Below, in pieces: positions 30,133-39,185 of a stretch of DNA of 64,000 nucleotides (its first letter is position 1; the number at the start of each line of letters is the position of its first letter). Source of the DNA: Nocardiopsis sp. ATB16-24. GTDB taxonomy: Bacteria; Actinomycetota; Actinomycetes; Streptosporangiales; Streptosporangiaceae. The stretch lies in assembly GCF_030271535.1 (NCBI RefSeq), contig NZ_JASCXJ010000004.1:62001-126000 (forward strand). Reading direction: 5' to 3'. The translations under genes were made by a program, and so were the position numbers. Under the pieces are notes generated by a model. It did not search any database. It was not told the origin of the DNA and was given only the letters and a program-made list of their open reading frames with translations.

Positions 30133-31999
30133 CAACAGTTCCCGCGGTGCGCGGGACGACGCCCCGCGCGGTGAGCGCGGCGACTACGACGACCGCGGAG
30201 GCTCCGGCCGCCGCGACGACCGGAACCGCCGGGACGAGCGTCCCCGAGGCGGTCACCGGGACGGCCGCCGTTCCTTCGGCGGCCGTGACGAACGAGACCG
30301 CGCAGGTCACCGGGCAGACCGGGACCAGCGCGGCGGACGAGACTTCAGAGGCGGTCGCGACGATCGTGAGGAGCGGCGTTCCTTCGGGGACCGTCGACCT
30401 CAGGGGGGTCGCGACGACCGGGAACGGCGTGACTTCCGGGGTGGTCGGGACGATCGTGACCACCGTGGCGGTCGTGATTTCCGTGACCGTGACGACCGTC
30501 GGTCGTTCGGTGGCCGGAGTGACCGTGATCACCGTGGTGGGCGCGAGGATCGTCGTGGTGGTCGTGAGGACTTCCGTGGCGGACGCGACACGCGCGATCG
30601 CGATGACCGGGGCCCGGGTGGTTTCCGGGGCGGTCGTGACTTCCGTGACCGTGACGACCGGCGCGGCGGCGGTTTCGGAGGAGGCCGGGACGAACAGCGC
30701 GGCGGACGCGGTCCGGGCGGGCGTGACTTCCGCGATCGTGAGGAGCGGCGTTCCTTCGGGGAGCGTCGGCCTCAGGGGGGTCGTGACGACCGGGAACGGC
30801 GTGACTTCCGGGGTGGTCGGGACGATCGTGACCACCGGGGCGGTCGTGATTTCCGTGACCGTGACGACCGCCGGTCGTTCGGTGGCCGGAGTGACCGTGA
30901 TCACCGTGGTGGGCATCAGGGCCGTCGTGGTGGTCGTGAGGACTTCCGTGGCGGACGCGACACGCGCGACCGTCGTTCCTTCGAGGACGGTCGGGAACGT
31001 CGGCCCCATGGCGGTCGGGACGACCGTGACCGGCGTGGCTCTCGCGACTCCCGCGACCGGCGCTCCTTCGACGGTGGACGCGCCACCGGCGGTGGGGGCG
31101 GTCTTCGGAGCGAGCGTGTGGACAAGCGCGGCGCGGCACCGGCGAACGGTCCCGCGAGCGAGAGCGAACTGTCCAAGGCCGCCCGTGAACGGCTCGCCGC
31201 CCTGCGCGCCGAATACGACCCCAAGGACGAGGATCGCGACACCGGCGAGGACCGCGACACCTACGTCGACGTCGAGGGCGGTATCCGCTTGCAGAAGGCC
31301 CTCGCCGCGGCCGGCGTCGCCAGCCGTCGCGCCAGCGAGGAGATGATCGCGGCCGGACGCGTCAGCGTGGACGGTCAGATCGTGCGCCGCTTCGGAGCCC
31401 GGGTCGACCCGCGGACCTCCGAGATCCGTGTCGACGACATGCGCGTGGTCACCGCTCCGGACAAGCTGTACTTCGCGCTCAACAAGCCACGCGGCGTCGT
31501 CAGCACCATGTGGGACCCCGAGGGACGTCCCACCCTGGCCGACTACACCGGCCAGACCCAGGAGCGGATCTTCCACGTGGGGCGGTTGGACACCGAGACC
31601 GAGGGTCTCATCCTGCTGACCAACGACGGCGAACTGGCCAACCGGCTCACCCACCCGCGCTACAAGGTCGTCAAGACCTACATCGCCAAGGTCCCCGGAC
31701 CGGTGCCGCACCGTGTCGTGCGCCAGGTCCAAAAGGGCGTCGAACTGGAGGACGGCCCGGTCGAGGTCGACTCCTTCCGCGTGGTCGACAACGAGCCGCC
31801 CAAGGCGCTGGTGGAGATCCGGCTGCACGAGGGGCGTAAGCACATCGTGCGTCGCCTCATGGAGGCCGTGGGACACCCGGTCTCCGACCTGGCCCGCACC
31901 CAAGTGGGTCCGGTCGGCCTGCACACCCTCAAACTGGGCACGATGCGGGCGCTGACCTCACGCGAGGTGAGTGAACTCTACGAGGCCGCCGGCCTGTAG
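30119..31999 (+). CDS. RluB-type 23S rRNA pseudouridine synthase with a very long RGG/RD-repeat N-terminal arm
   Basis: 626 residues. The C-terminal part is a normal RsuA/RluB enzyme: S4 RNA-binding domain from about residue 387 (RLQKALAAAGVASRRASEEMI), then GRLDTETEGLILLTNDGEL with the catalytic Asp and EGRKHIVRRLMEAVGHPV. Residues 1 to about 370 are almost only Arg, Asp, Gly and a few Phe/Ser in units such as GGRDDRDHRGGRDF and RRSFGGR, a disordered RNA-binding-like arm. A 237-bp segment of it is duplicated at a 372-bp spacing. The GTG at 30119 overlaps scpB. Such arms occur in actinobacterial relatives, but this one is exceptionally long and regular. Confidence 0.88.
   Translation: MSTPDNSSRGARDDAPRGERGDYDDRGGSGRRDDRNRRDERPRGGHRDGRRSFGGRDERDRAGHRADRDQRGGRDFRGGRDDREERRSFGDRRPQGGRDDRERRDFRGGRDDRDHRGGRDFRDRDDRRSFGGRSDRDHRGGREDRRGGREDFRGGRDTRDRDDRGPGGFRGGRDFRDRDDRRGGGFGGGRDEQRGGRGPGGRDFRDREERRSFGERRPQGGRDDRERRDFRGGRDDRDHRGGRDFRDRDDRRSFGGRSDRDHRGGHQGRRGGREDFRGGRDTRDRRSFEDGRERRPHGGRDDRDRRGSRDSRDRRSFDGGRATGGGGGLRSERVDKRGAAPANGPASESELSKAARERLAALRAEYDPKDEDRDTGEDRDTYVDVEGGIRLQKALAAAGVASRRASEEMIAAGRVSVDGQIVRRFGARVDPRTSEIRVDDMRVVTAPDKLYFALNKPRGVVSTMWDPEGRPTLADYTGQTQERIFHVGRLDTETEGLILLTNDGELANRLTHPRYKVVKTYIAKVPGPVPHRVVRQVQKGVELEDGPVEVDSFRVVDNEPPKALVEIRLHEGRKHIVRRLMEAVGHPVSDLARTQVGPVGLHTLKLGTMRALTSREVSELYEAAGL
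30361..30597 (+). repeat. Internal direct repeat, copy 1, in the pseudouridine synthase arm
   Basis: 237 bp nearly identical to 30733-30969, offset 372 bp (124 codons, frame-preserving). It encodes about residues 82-160 of the RD/RGG arm. Confidence 0.85.
30733..30969 (+). repeat. Internal direct repeat, copy 2, in the pseudouridine synthase arm
   Basis: Second copy of the 237-bp unit, with a small number of base changes concentrated near its end (about residues 206-284). It points to a recent in-frame duplication. Confidence 0.85.
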
Positions 32000-32098
32000 A
32001 TACAGTTGACGGCGGTCGTCGTTCCGGCACGTCCGGGCGGTGGCCGCCGTTTCCCCGTTCCTGGGGCGGCACGACGAAACGACAAGGCGGGAACGAAC

Positions 32099-32461
32099 GT
32101 GGCGGTACGGGCTATCCGTGGTGCGGTACAGGTCGACGCGAACGAACGCGGACAGGTACTGGAGGCCACGGCCGAACTGGTCTCCGAGGTGATGCGGCGC
32201 AACGGGCTGGAGACCGACGACGTGATCAGTGTACTCTTCACCGCCACCCCCGACCTGAACTGCGAGTTCCCGGCGCTGGCCGCACGAGGACTGGGCTTCA
32301 CCGATGTCCCTTTGATGTGCTCCACCGAGATCTCCGTCCCGCACGCCCTACCGCGCGTGGTGCGGCTCATGGCGCACGTGGAGACCGACAAGCCGCGTTC
32401 GGAGCTCCAGCACGTCTACCTGCGAGGGGCCCAGGCTCTGCGGCTGGACATCGCGCAGTAG
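32099..32461 (+). CDS. aroH: Chorismate mutase, AroH type
   Basis: A 120-residue monofunctional chorismate mutase of the trimeric AroH/BsCM class, converting chorismate to prephenate. Starts VRAIRGAVQVDANER; key blocks are DDVISVLFTATPDLNCEFPALAAR and VPLMCSTEISVPHALPRVVRLMAH, followed by VYLRGAQALR. The GTG at 32099 gives the correct length; the open frame extends upstream to 32006 without homology. It lies just before tyrA, the next enzyme towards tyrosine. Confidence 0.93.
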   Translation: MAVRAIRGAVQVDANERGQVLEATAELVSEVMRRNGLETDDVISVLFTATPDLNCEFPALAARGLGFTDVPLMCSTEISVPHALPRVVRLMAHVETDKPRSELQHVYLRGAQALRLDIAQ

Positions 32462-32562
32462 TCCCCGCCCGGGCCGGTCCGCGGGCGTCGGCACCCGTCC
32501 CCGGTCCGGGGCCGCCGCCGGCCGTTACGCTGGAAGCAGTGCACGTCGGAGGCGGGAGAGAA

Positions 32563-33711
32563 GTGAGCAACACCAGTGACGCACGAAGGGGCGAAGAGCA
32601 GCAGCCCGCGGTGCGCCGGGTCACGGTGATCGGCACCGGACTCATCGGGACGTCGGTGGCGCTCGCCCTGCGTTCCCGGGACGTGGACGTCACCCTGTCC
32701 GACCCCGACGACGCCTGCCTGCGGTTGGCCTGCGACCTGGGCGCCGGACGCCCCCTGCCAAAGACCACAGGGCTCCCCTCGCCCCCCGCCGACCTCGCGG
32801 TCATCGCCGCCCCTCCCGCGGTCGTCCCGGCGGTGCTGCACGAGGCACAGCAACGGGGGCTGGCACACGTGTACACGGACGTGGCCAGCGTGAAGGCCAG
32901 TGTGCTGGCCGAGGCCGAACGCCTGGGCTGTGACATGGCCACGTTCGTCCCCGGTCATCCGATGGGAGGGCGGGAGAAACAGGGCCCCGGCGCCGCCCGC
33001 GCCGACCTGTTCCTGGGACGTTCGTGGGCACTGTGCCCCACCGACAAGGCCGACCCCCAGGCCGTGGCCGTGGTGGCCGAGACGGCACGGATGTGCGGCG
33101 CCGATCCCCTGCTACTGGAGGCGCGGGCGCACGACCGCGCCGTGGCATTGGTCTCCCACGCCCCCCACGTGGCGTCCTCTGCGGTGGCGGCTCGCCTGCT
33201 CCACGGGGACGAGACCGCACTGGCCCTCGCGGGACAAGGGGTGCGCGACGTCACCCGGGTGGCCGGTGGCGACCCCGCCATGTGGACCGAGATCCTCACG
33301 CACAACGCGGCTCCGGTCGCGGAGGTGCTGCACGCCATGGCGGCCGACCTGGCGCGGACCGCCGACGCCCTGAGCCGAGTGGCGCGGACCGCCGACGACC
33401 GGACGCGGGAACCGGTGTGCGACCTGCTGGAGCGCGGGCGCTCCGGGCACGACCGGATCCCCGGCAAGCACGGCACGGTCAGCAGACCCGACTACACGGT
33501 CATCCCCGTGGTCATCCCCGACAAGCCGGGCTCTTTGGGACGGCTGTTCGCGGCCGCCTCCGAGGCCGGGGTCAACATCGAGGACGTACGCATCGAACAC
33601 ACCCCGGGGCTGCCGCTGGGTGTGGCGCAGGTGTACGTGCTGCCCGCGGCCGTGGACACGCTCGCGCGCGCGCTGGCCGCCGACGGCTGGTCGGTCCACC
33701 CGGGGGTGTGA
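32563..33711 (+). CDS. tyrA: Prephenate dehydrogenase with ACT domain
   Basis: A 382-residue NAD(P)-dependent enzyme oxidising prephenate to 4-hydroxyphenylpyruvate for tyrosine. The Rossmann motif is VTVIGTGLIGTSVALAL, and the active-site block is FVPGHPMGGREKQGP with LVSHAPHVASSA further on. The last 75 residues (YTVIPVVIPDKPGSLGRLFAAASEAGVNIEDV) form an ACT domain, probably for tyrosine feedback control. GTG start at 32563 behind CGGAGG; the frame is open further upstream inside aroH. Confidence 0.92.
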   Translation: MSNTSDARRGEEQQPAVRRVTVIGTGLIGTSVALALRSRDVDVTLSDPDDACLRLACDLGAGRPLPKTTGLPSPPADLAVIAAPPAVVPAVLHEAQQRGLAHVYTDVASVKASVLAEAERLGCDMATFVPGHPMGGREKQGPGAARADLFLGRSWALCPTDKADPQAVAVVAETARMCGADPLLLEARAHDRAVALVSHAPHVASSAVAARLLHGDETALALAGQGVRDVTRVAGGDPAMWTEILTHNAAPVAEVLHAMAADLARTADALSRVARTADDRTREPVCDLLERGRSGHDRIPGKHGTVSRPDYTVIPVVIPDKPGSLGRLFAAASEAGVNIEDVRIEHTPGLPLGVAQVYVLPAAVDTLARALAADGWSVHPGV

Positions 33712-33878
33712 GGACCGGCCCGGGACGGAGACGAAACCCTCGACGGGTCGGAACGCGTGTACGCCCTCGACCGGATCCGGTTGCGTACTTTGCGTCCAGT
33801 ACGCACCGGTAGGCTTGAGCGTCGGCAACGGCAGGCAGGCGGCGCGGACGGGCCGCGGTGCAGTGGAAAGCAGGGGCA

Positions 33879-34574
33879 GTGAACGGGCAGGGCAACACCG
33901 AGGGCATCGTCATCGCGATCGACGGCCCCTCCGGGTCGGGCAAGTCGAGTACCTCCAAAGGTGCGGCCAAAGCGCGTGAACTGCGTTATCTCGACACCGG
34001 AGCCATGTACCGGGCGATGACCTGGTGGATGCTGGAGCACGGGGTCGACGTCGACGACGCCGAGGCCGTCACCGCCCTGGTCGAACGACCCGAGATCGTC
34101 ATGGGGACCGACCCGGAGGCGCCCACGGTGAGGGTGGACGGCCGCGACGTGGCCACCGAGATCCGGAGCAAGGACGTCACCGCCAACGTGAGCGCGGTCT
34201 CGGCCGTTCCCGCGGTACGCGAGCGCATGGTGCGCGTTCAACGTGAGATCATCGCCGCCGCCAGGGCCGAGAGCACGGGTATCGTGGTCGAAGGCCGGGA
34301 CATCACCACCGTCGTCGCCCCAGAGGCACCGGTCAAGCTGTTCCTGACCGCCAGCGCCGAGGCTCGCGCCCAGCGACGCAGCAAGGAGATCCGCGACACC
34401 GACGTGGCCGCGACCCAGGCCGACCTGGTCCGGCGCGACGAACTGGACTCCAGCCGGGCGCACTCCCCGCTGAAGCAGACCGCCGACGCCACCGAGCTCG
34501 ACACCACCGGCCTGACCCTGGACGAGGTCGTCGCGCTCATCGTCAAGCTGGCCGACGAGGTCCGTCAACGATGA
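33879..34574 (+). CDS. cmk: Cytidylate kinase
   Basis: A 231-residue P-loop kinase phosphorylating CMP and dCMP. The start region IVIAIDGPSGSGKSSTSKGAA holds Walker A; LDTGAMYRAMTW and VVEGRDITTVVAPEAPVKLFLTA are family blocks. The GTG at 33879 with GGAAAG eight bases upstream is preferred; another GTG at 33858 is possible. It sits between tyrA and der, the usual actinobacterial order. Confidence 0.93.
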   Translation: MNGQGNTEGIVIAIDGPSGSGKSSTSKGAAKARELRYLDTGAMYRAMTWWMLEHGVDVDDAEAVTALVERPEIVMGTDPEAPTVRVDGRDVATEIRSKDVTANVSAVSAVPAVRERMVRVQREIIAAARAESTGIVVEGRDITTVVAPEAPVKLFLTASAEARAQRRSKEIRDTDVAATQADLVRRDELDSSRAHSPLKQTADATELDTTGLTLDEVVALIVKLADEVRQR

Positions 34575-34751
34575 CGGAGGCTCCCCGGCGGGGAGCACAC
34601 GAACACCCACGGAGGCCCTCCCTCCGTGGTCCGTACACGGGCGTCGTGGGCGCCCGTGGCCGGCCCGCGCCGTTCCTCGGCGCCGGTCGGCGTCTCGCAT
34701 CCTCGCGGCACGCATCCTGGGCGCGCGGGGACCAAGCACCGGGAGTGGTAC

Positions 34752-36185
34752 ATGAGTGACTTCGACATCTCCGACGTCGGCCATGACGGCGTCGCCGCGG
34801 CCGAGGCCGCGCCCCAGCCCGTGGTGGCCGTGGTCGGACGACCCAACGTGGGCAAGTCCAGCCTCGTCAACCGCATCATCGGCCGCCGTGAGGCCGTGGT
34901 GGAGGACGTGCCGGGCGTGACCCGTGACCGTGTCGCCTACGACGCCGAGTGGCAGAACACCAGGTTCACCCTGGTGGACACCGGGGGATGGGAGACCAGT
35001 GTCAGCGGCCTGGCCGCCATGGTCGCCCGGCAGGCCGAGTACGCCGCCCAGACCGCCGACGTCATCCTGTTCGTGGTGGACGCCACGGTCGGTATCACCG
35101 ACGCCGACGCCGCGGTCACCCGTGTACTGCGCTCGACCAAGCGCCCCGTCGTGCTGGCCGCCAACAAGGTCGACGGCGGCTTCCAGGAGGCGGACGCGCT
35201 CGACCTGTGGCAGCTCGGAGTGGGGGAGCCCTATCCGATCAGCGCCCTGCACGGGCGAGGCACCGGCGATCTGTTGGACGCGCTGGTGGCACTCTTTCCC
35301 GAACAGCCCGTCGGAGAAAGCGACGAGGACGAGGACGACACGCCCCGTATCGCGTTGCTGGGCCGTCCCAACGTGGGCAAGTCCAGCCTGCTCAACCGCC
35401 TGGCCGGTGAGGACCGGGTGGTCGTGGACTCGGTGGCGGGCACGACCCGTGACGCGGTGGACGAGTTGATCGAACTGGGCGGCAAGACCTGGAAGTTCAT
35501 CGACACCGCCGGTATCCGGCGCCGGTTCCGCGCCTTGCAGGGCGCGGACTACTACGCCACCATGCGCACGGGAACGGCCCTGGAGAGGGCGGAGGTCGCC
35601 GTGGTGCTGATGGACGTCAGCGAACCCCTCGCCGAGCAGGACATCCGCGTCGTCGAGCAGGTGGTGGAGGCCGGCCGCGGACTGGTCCTGGCCTTCAACA
35701 AGTGGGACATCCTGGACGAGGAGCGCCGCATCTACCTGGAGAAGGAGATCGACCGCCAGCTCTCGCGGGTCTCCTGGGCTCCGAGGGTGAACGTCTCGGC
35801 CAAGACCGGACGCCACATGGAAAGGCTGGTTCCGGCGATCGAGACCAGCCTGAACGGATGGAACCAGCGTGTTCCGACCGGTCAGCTCAACAACTGGCTC
35901 AAGGAACTGGTGGCCGCCACCCCGCCACCGGCGCGCGGCGGCAAACAGCCCAAGATCCTGTTCGCGACCCAGGCGGACACCCGGCCACCGCACTTCATCC
36001 TGTTCACCACCGGATTCCTGGAGGAGAACTACCGACGTTTCATCGAGCGGCGCCTGCGGGAGGACTTCGGGTTCGAGGGCTCCCCGGTGCATCTGAGCAT
36101 GCGGATCCGTGAGAAGAAGGGCGCCGCTCCGGGGCGCGCCTCCAAGGGCAGTGTCCGGCAGGACCGCAAGCAGCGCCGCCGGTAG
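34752..36185 (+). CDS. der: Ribosome biogenesis GTPase Der
   Basis: A 477-residue tandem GTPase needed for 50S subunit assembly. The two G domains start [16 protein letters not shown] (near residue 28) and [16 protein letters not shown] (near 204), with DTGG/DTAG switch motifs and NKVD and NKWD specificity motifs. The KH-like C-terminal domain ends in a basic tail. The ATG at 34752 follows GGGAG. Confidence 0.95.
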   Translation: MSDFDISDVGHDGVAAAEAAPQPVVAVVGRPNVGKSSLVNRIIGRREAVVEDVPGVTRDRVAYDAEWQNTRFTLVDTGGWETSVSGLAAMVARQAEYAAQTADVILFVVDATVGITDADAAVTRVLRSTKRPVVLAANKVDGGFQEADALDLWQLGVGEPYPISALHGRGTGDLLDALVALFPEQPVGESDEDEDDTPRIALLGRPNVGKSSLLNRLAGEDRVVVDSVAGTTRDAVDELIELGGKTWKFIDTAGIRRRFRALQGADYYATMRTGTALERAEVAVVLMDVSEPLAEQDIRVVEQVVEAGRGLVLAFNKWDILDEERRIYLEKEIDRQLSRVSWAPRVNVSAKTGRHMERLVPAIETSLNGWNQRVPTGQLNNWLKELVAATPPPARGGKQPKILFATQADTRPPHFILFTTGFLEENYRRFIERRLREDFGFEGSPVHLSMRIREKKGAAPGRASKGSVRQDRKQRRR

Positions 36186-36266
36186 GGCGTGGTCCGGGGC
36201 TCGCCTGCGAGGGCCGGGCCCCGGCGGGACACAACGTCCGGGCCGTGGGCCGGTGAGGGGGAGACC

Positions 36267-36812
36267 GTGCACAGGATCCTGGTGAGCGCCTGCCTGATGG
36301 GGCGCAGAGTCCGTTACGACGGGCGGGCCAAGGCAGTTGAGGACGCACTGGTGGAGGAATGGCGGAGGGAAGGGCGCCTGGTAGTGCACTGTCCCGAGGT
36401 CGCCGGCGGCCTGCCGGTGCCCCGCCCGCCCGCCGAGATCGAGCCGGGCGCGACCGCCGCCGACGTACTCGCCGGACGGGCGCGGATCCTCACCCCCGAC
36501 GGGCGGGACGTCACAGGGCACTTCGTGGACGGCGCCCACGCCGCGCTGGCCACCGCGCGGGCGCACGGGGTTGGTGTGGCCCTGCTCAAGGAGTCCAGTC
36601 CCTCCTGCGGGCTGCACGAGGTCTACGACGGGACCTTCACCGGGCACAAGAGGCCCGGTGAAGGGGTGACCGCGCGCCTGCTGGCGGACCACGGCATCGC
36701 CGTCTTCACCGAGAACGAGATCCCCGCGGTCGCCGCACGCCTGCGCGAGCTGGAGGAAGACCGAAGGACCGCCCGGCCCGAACGGCCGGTTCAGGGGCGG
36801 ACGACCTCGTAG
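36267..36812 (+). CDS. DUF523 family protein
   Basis: A 181-residue protein of the DUF523/YbbK family: it begins RILVSACLMGRRVRYDGRAK, then PEVAGGLPVPRPPAEI and LLKESSPSCGLHEVYDGTFTG. Conserved cysteines in SACL and SPSCG suggest a metal- or redox-active site, but no activity is established to my knowledge. The GTG at 36267 is preceded by GAGGGGGA. It follows der by 81 bp. Its 3' end overlaps the convergent reductase gene by 22 bp. Confidence 0.85.
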   Translation: MHRILVSACLMGRRVRYDGRAKAVEDALVEEWRREGRLVVHCPEVAGGLPVPRPPAEIEPGATAADVLAGRARILTPDGRDVTGHFVDGAHAALATARAHGVGVALLKESSPSCGLHEVYDGTFTGHKRPGEGVTARLLADHGIAVFTENEIPAVAARLRELEEDRRTARPERPVQGRTTS

Positions 36813-37330
36813 CGGGCGCAGGCGAAGTCCCCGGAGCGGCGCGCCTCCAGCACCCGCAGGTCCACCCGCTCCGGCAGCAGCGGACGCCCCGACCCCAGGG
36901 TGACCGGGGCGATGGACACCACCACCTCGTCCAGGAGGCCGAGCCGGGCCAGGTCCGCGGCGATCCCGCCCCCGCCGACCACCCATACGCCACGGCCCTT
37001 CGCGGCCTCGGCCATCTCCCCGTGCAGGTCGCGCAGCTCCTGGTCGGTGTCCGCGGCGGCGAAACGGACGTCGCCCTCCACCCGTGGCAGTTTCCTGTGC
37101 GTGAGCACCCACGCGGGGATCTGATAGGGCCAGGGCTTGTCACCCTCATGGCGCAGGATCCACTCGTAGGTGCTCGCGCCCATCACCATCGATCCGATGC
37201 CCTTCATGAACTCCGCCTGTTCGTCCAGGGCCTCCTCGTCGTCGGTGGCGAAGAGCCACTCCAGGGAGTGGTCCTCGGTGGCGAGGAAGCCGTCCAGGCT
37301 CGTCGCCGTGTTGTAGACCGTCCTGCTCAT
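36791..37330 (-). CDS. Dihydrofolate reductase/RibD C-terminal domain family protein
   Basis: A 179-residue protein with the DHFR-like fold of the RibD reductase domain. TATSLDGFLATED opens it, MVMGASTYEWIL and VWVVGGGGIAADLARLGLLDEV are the nucleotide-binding signatures, and SIAPVTLGSGRPLLPE closes the site. It probably reduces an unknown pyrimidine- or pteridine-like substrate with NADPH. The ATG at 37330 overlaps the stop of the upstream AraC-DinB gene by four bases, so the two are co-translated. Confidence 0.87.
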   Translation of the reverse strand: MSRTVYNTATSLDGFLATEDHSLEWLFATDDEEALDEQAEFMKGIGSMVMGASTYEWILRHEGDKPWPYQIPAWVLTHRKLPRVEGDVRFAAADTDQELRDLHGEMAEAAKGRGVWVVGGGGIAADLARLGLLDEVVVSIAPVTLGSGRPLLPERVDLRVLEARRSGDFACARYEVVRP

Positions 37331-38259
37331 CGTGTGCCTCCGTCGTGGTGTCGTTCCTGCAACCAGGAGATGGGGTCGCCGTGGTCCGCCTCCACGCCCT
37401 CCGTGCGCAGCATGTGGCGGACGAGCTGCCTGCGGTGCGCGGAGAAGGTCAACACGTGCGCGACGACGCTGCCCAGCACGAAGCTCTCGGGCGGATCGCA
37501 CAGAGCGTCGATCAGCCGGTCGCCCCAGGCCCCGCGCCGTCCGATGTCGTCGACCACGGCGATCCAGCGCGGTCCCACGCGCGCGTGCCGTTCGCGCAGG
37601 CTTTTGACGTCGTCCGCGCCCCGGTCGGGAAGGTCCGCGCCGTCGATCGAGGCGAGCCAGGTCTCCTTGCTCCACACCAGGTGTTCGAGCACGGCCGCGA
37701 TCGACTCCTCCGGCCCGTCCCACGTCAGGACCTTCTGCCCGGGGGCGAGCGTTCGTCGGTAGGACTCCTCCGGCAGTTCCGCGGCCAGGTCGAGCAGGTG
37801 GGCGGTGTCGTCCACGTCGTGGTGGACCTGGAGGGCGATCATGTCCATGCCGGGCCGCTCCTTGGGGTTCTCCTCGACCCACAGGTGGATCGGCGGGTGG
37901 AAGTGGATGCCGTTGGGTGCGGGCAGCCAGGTGCCGCTGCCCGGTGTGGTGGAACTGGGAGGGCGCCCGAAGGCGCGTCCGAAGGCACGCGTGAACCCCT
38001 CGACCGATGCGTACCCGGCCGCGAACGCGGCGTCGGTGACACTACTGCCCTGGCTGATCTGCCAGGCCGCGCGCTCCAGCAGCACCCGTCGGCGCAGCGC
38101 GACCGGCGGTTCGCCGATGTCACGCCTGAGCCGGCGGGTGAAGTGGAACGGCGAGGTGAAGGCCTGGTCCGCCATGTCGGTGAGGTGGGTGTTCTCCTCG
38201 TCCAGGACCGCGTCGAGCAGCTCGCGCAGGCGGTCCCGTCCCGGGGTGGGCTCGCTCAT
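37327..38259 (-). CDS. AraC-type HTH fused to a DinB-like domain
   Basis: A 310-residue fusion. Residues about 10-100 form an AraC/XylS double helix-turn-helix (FTSPFHFTRRLRRDIG and VTDAAFAAGYASVEGFTRAFGRAFG). The remainder, after a linker, is a DinB-like four-helix bundle (WDGPEESIAAVLEHLVWSKETWLASI; VVAHVLTFSAHRRQLVRHML) with His residues that could bind metal. It is probably a regulator sensing a small molecule and controlling itself and the coupled reductase gene. The ATG at 38259 is used because the upstream frame carries no homology. Confidence 0.85.
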   Translation of the reverse strand: MSEPTPGRDRLRELLDAVLDEENTHLTDMADQAFTSPFHFTRRLRRDIGEPPVALRRRVLLERAAWQISQGSSVTDAAFAAGYASVEGFTRAFGRAFGRPPSSTTPGSGTWLPAPNGIHFHPPIHLWVEENPKERPGMDMIALQVHHDVDDTAHLLDLAAELPEESYRRTLAPGQKVLTWDGPEESIAAVLEHLVWSKETWLASIDGADLPDRGADDVKSLRERHARVGPRWIAVVDDIGRRGAWGDRLIDALCDPPESFVLGSVVAHVLTFSAHRRQLVRHMLRTEGVEADHGDPISWLQERHHDGGTR

Positions 38260-38448
38260 GGCAACAGTATGTTCGGCGCGGGACGGTGCGCGCCTGACCG
38301 TTCTTGCCCACTCCCGTGGTGAGTCCTGCGGACCGCTCCCGTACGGTGGGTCACCGAGCGGACACGTGGTGGAGAGGGGAGGGGTTCCTCGCTCCACGGT
38401 CCGGGCCGAGGAAGGTCGGCCGTGGTGCGGACGGTCGCGCGGATGCGG

Positions 38449-38454
38449 TAGAGT
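38449..38454 (+). promoter_or_regulatory. Possible -10 box of tRNA-Pro copy 1
   Basis: TAGAGT inside GGATGCGGTAGAGT, 38 bases before the tRNA. The same context, GGATGCGATACAGT, precedes tRNA copy 2 at almost the same distance (48974-48979), which supports it as a shared promoter element. No strong -35 is visible. Confidence 0.4.
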
Positions 38455-38492
38455 CTTGCCGTCGGCGGCGCCCGGAGGGCGGCCATCGCACA

Positions 38493-38566
38493 CGGGACGT
38501 AGCGCAGTTTGGCAGCGCACTTGACTGGGGGTCAAGGGGTCGTGGGTTCAAATCCCGCCGTCCCGA
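38493..38566 (+). tRNA. tRNA-Pro (GGG), copy 1
   Basis: 74-nt cloverleaf: acceptor arms CGGGACG and CGTCCCG, D-stem GCGC/GCGC, anticodon stem CTTGA/TCAAG with loop CTGGGGG (anticodon GGG), T-arm GTGGG-TTCAAAT-CCCGC, discriminator A. CCA is not encoded. The gene body is identical to 49021-49094. Confidence 0.97.
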
Positions 38567-38588
38567 CGGAGAAGTAGCAGTTCAGAGA

Positions 38589-38618
38589 GAGGTTCGCCGG
38601 ATGGCGGGCCTCTTTCTT
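38589..38618 (+). terminator. tRNA-Pro copy 1 terminator
   Basis: Ten-base stem with a GT wobble and one adjustable pair, followed by TTTCTT. Nearly identical sequence lies behind the attR half-tRNA at 54663-54692. Confidence 0.75.
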
Positions 38619-38637
38619 CGTCTCCGGTGGGGTTCGG

Positions 38638-39030
38638 GTGGCGTCTGTGGTCCGTCCCGGGGGCGCCTGTGAGGTTCACTTCTTGATCTACGTCGTAAAG
38701 GCGAGTGTGAAAGAGTGCCCACACTGCAAAAGTGCGGAGCGAGAGAAGCGGAGGTACGGCCGCTTCGGCGAGTACTGGAGGCAGTGGGGCGGTCACCTGC
38801 CCCTGGAGGTGCTGGTCTCCCCCTACCGGGTGGTCGTCGCACCTTTGGTCGACTACATCGAGGGCCTGCACCGCCAACGCCCGGACCTGACCCTGACCGT
38901 CATCCTTCCGGAGATCGTCGTCCGACGTTGGTCGCACCGCCTCCTGCATGGACACACCGCCGCCCGGCTTCGGAAGGCGTTCCGTCCACTTCCCAAGGTC
39001 GTCGTCACGACGGTGCCGTTCCACGTCTGA
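38638..39030 (+). pseudogene. C-terminal remnant of an APC-family amino-acid permease
   Basis: The 130-codon frame contains YGRFGEYWRQWGG, then LPLEVLVSPYRVVVAPLVDYI, TLTVILPEIVVRRW and KVVVTTVPFHV. This is the cytoplasmic C-terminal tail of long actinobacterial APC permeases (about 600-700 residues); none of the twelve membrane helices is present. It begins about 70 bp behind tRNA-Pro copy 1 and its terminator, so it is best read as the stump of a gene cut by a past insertion or deletion at the tRNA. Expression as a small soluble protein is possible but unlikely. Confidence 0.65.
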
Positions 39031-39185
39031 GGGAGGCGTCCCTTCGAAGGAGAAGGAGGGTCCCGCCGGGGCGAAGGAGGCGGAAGAGGGCGGCACATGC
39101 GAGGAAACTTCCGGCGCGCCCGATGACTTCGAGGCCGAGCGAGGGTCGGTACGGGTGAGAACGGCACACACGGTGGGAGCAGACC

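Noticed and set aside
30147..31346. Plus-strand frame with repeated TVVAVISV-type residues
   Set aside because: A plus-one reading of the same repeat-bearing gene; it ends inside the S4 domain.
29939..31924. Minus-strand frame with TTVITVTPATERP-like repeats resembling a surface protein
   Set aside because: It is the antisense reading of the RD/RGG repeats in the pseudouridine synthase; the repeats explain its regularity.
33492..37112. 1206-codon minus-strand frame
   Set aside because: Shadow of tyrA, cmk, der and the DUF523 gene; no start site or domain.
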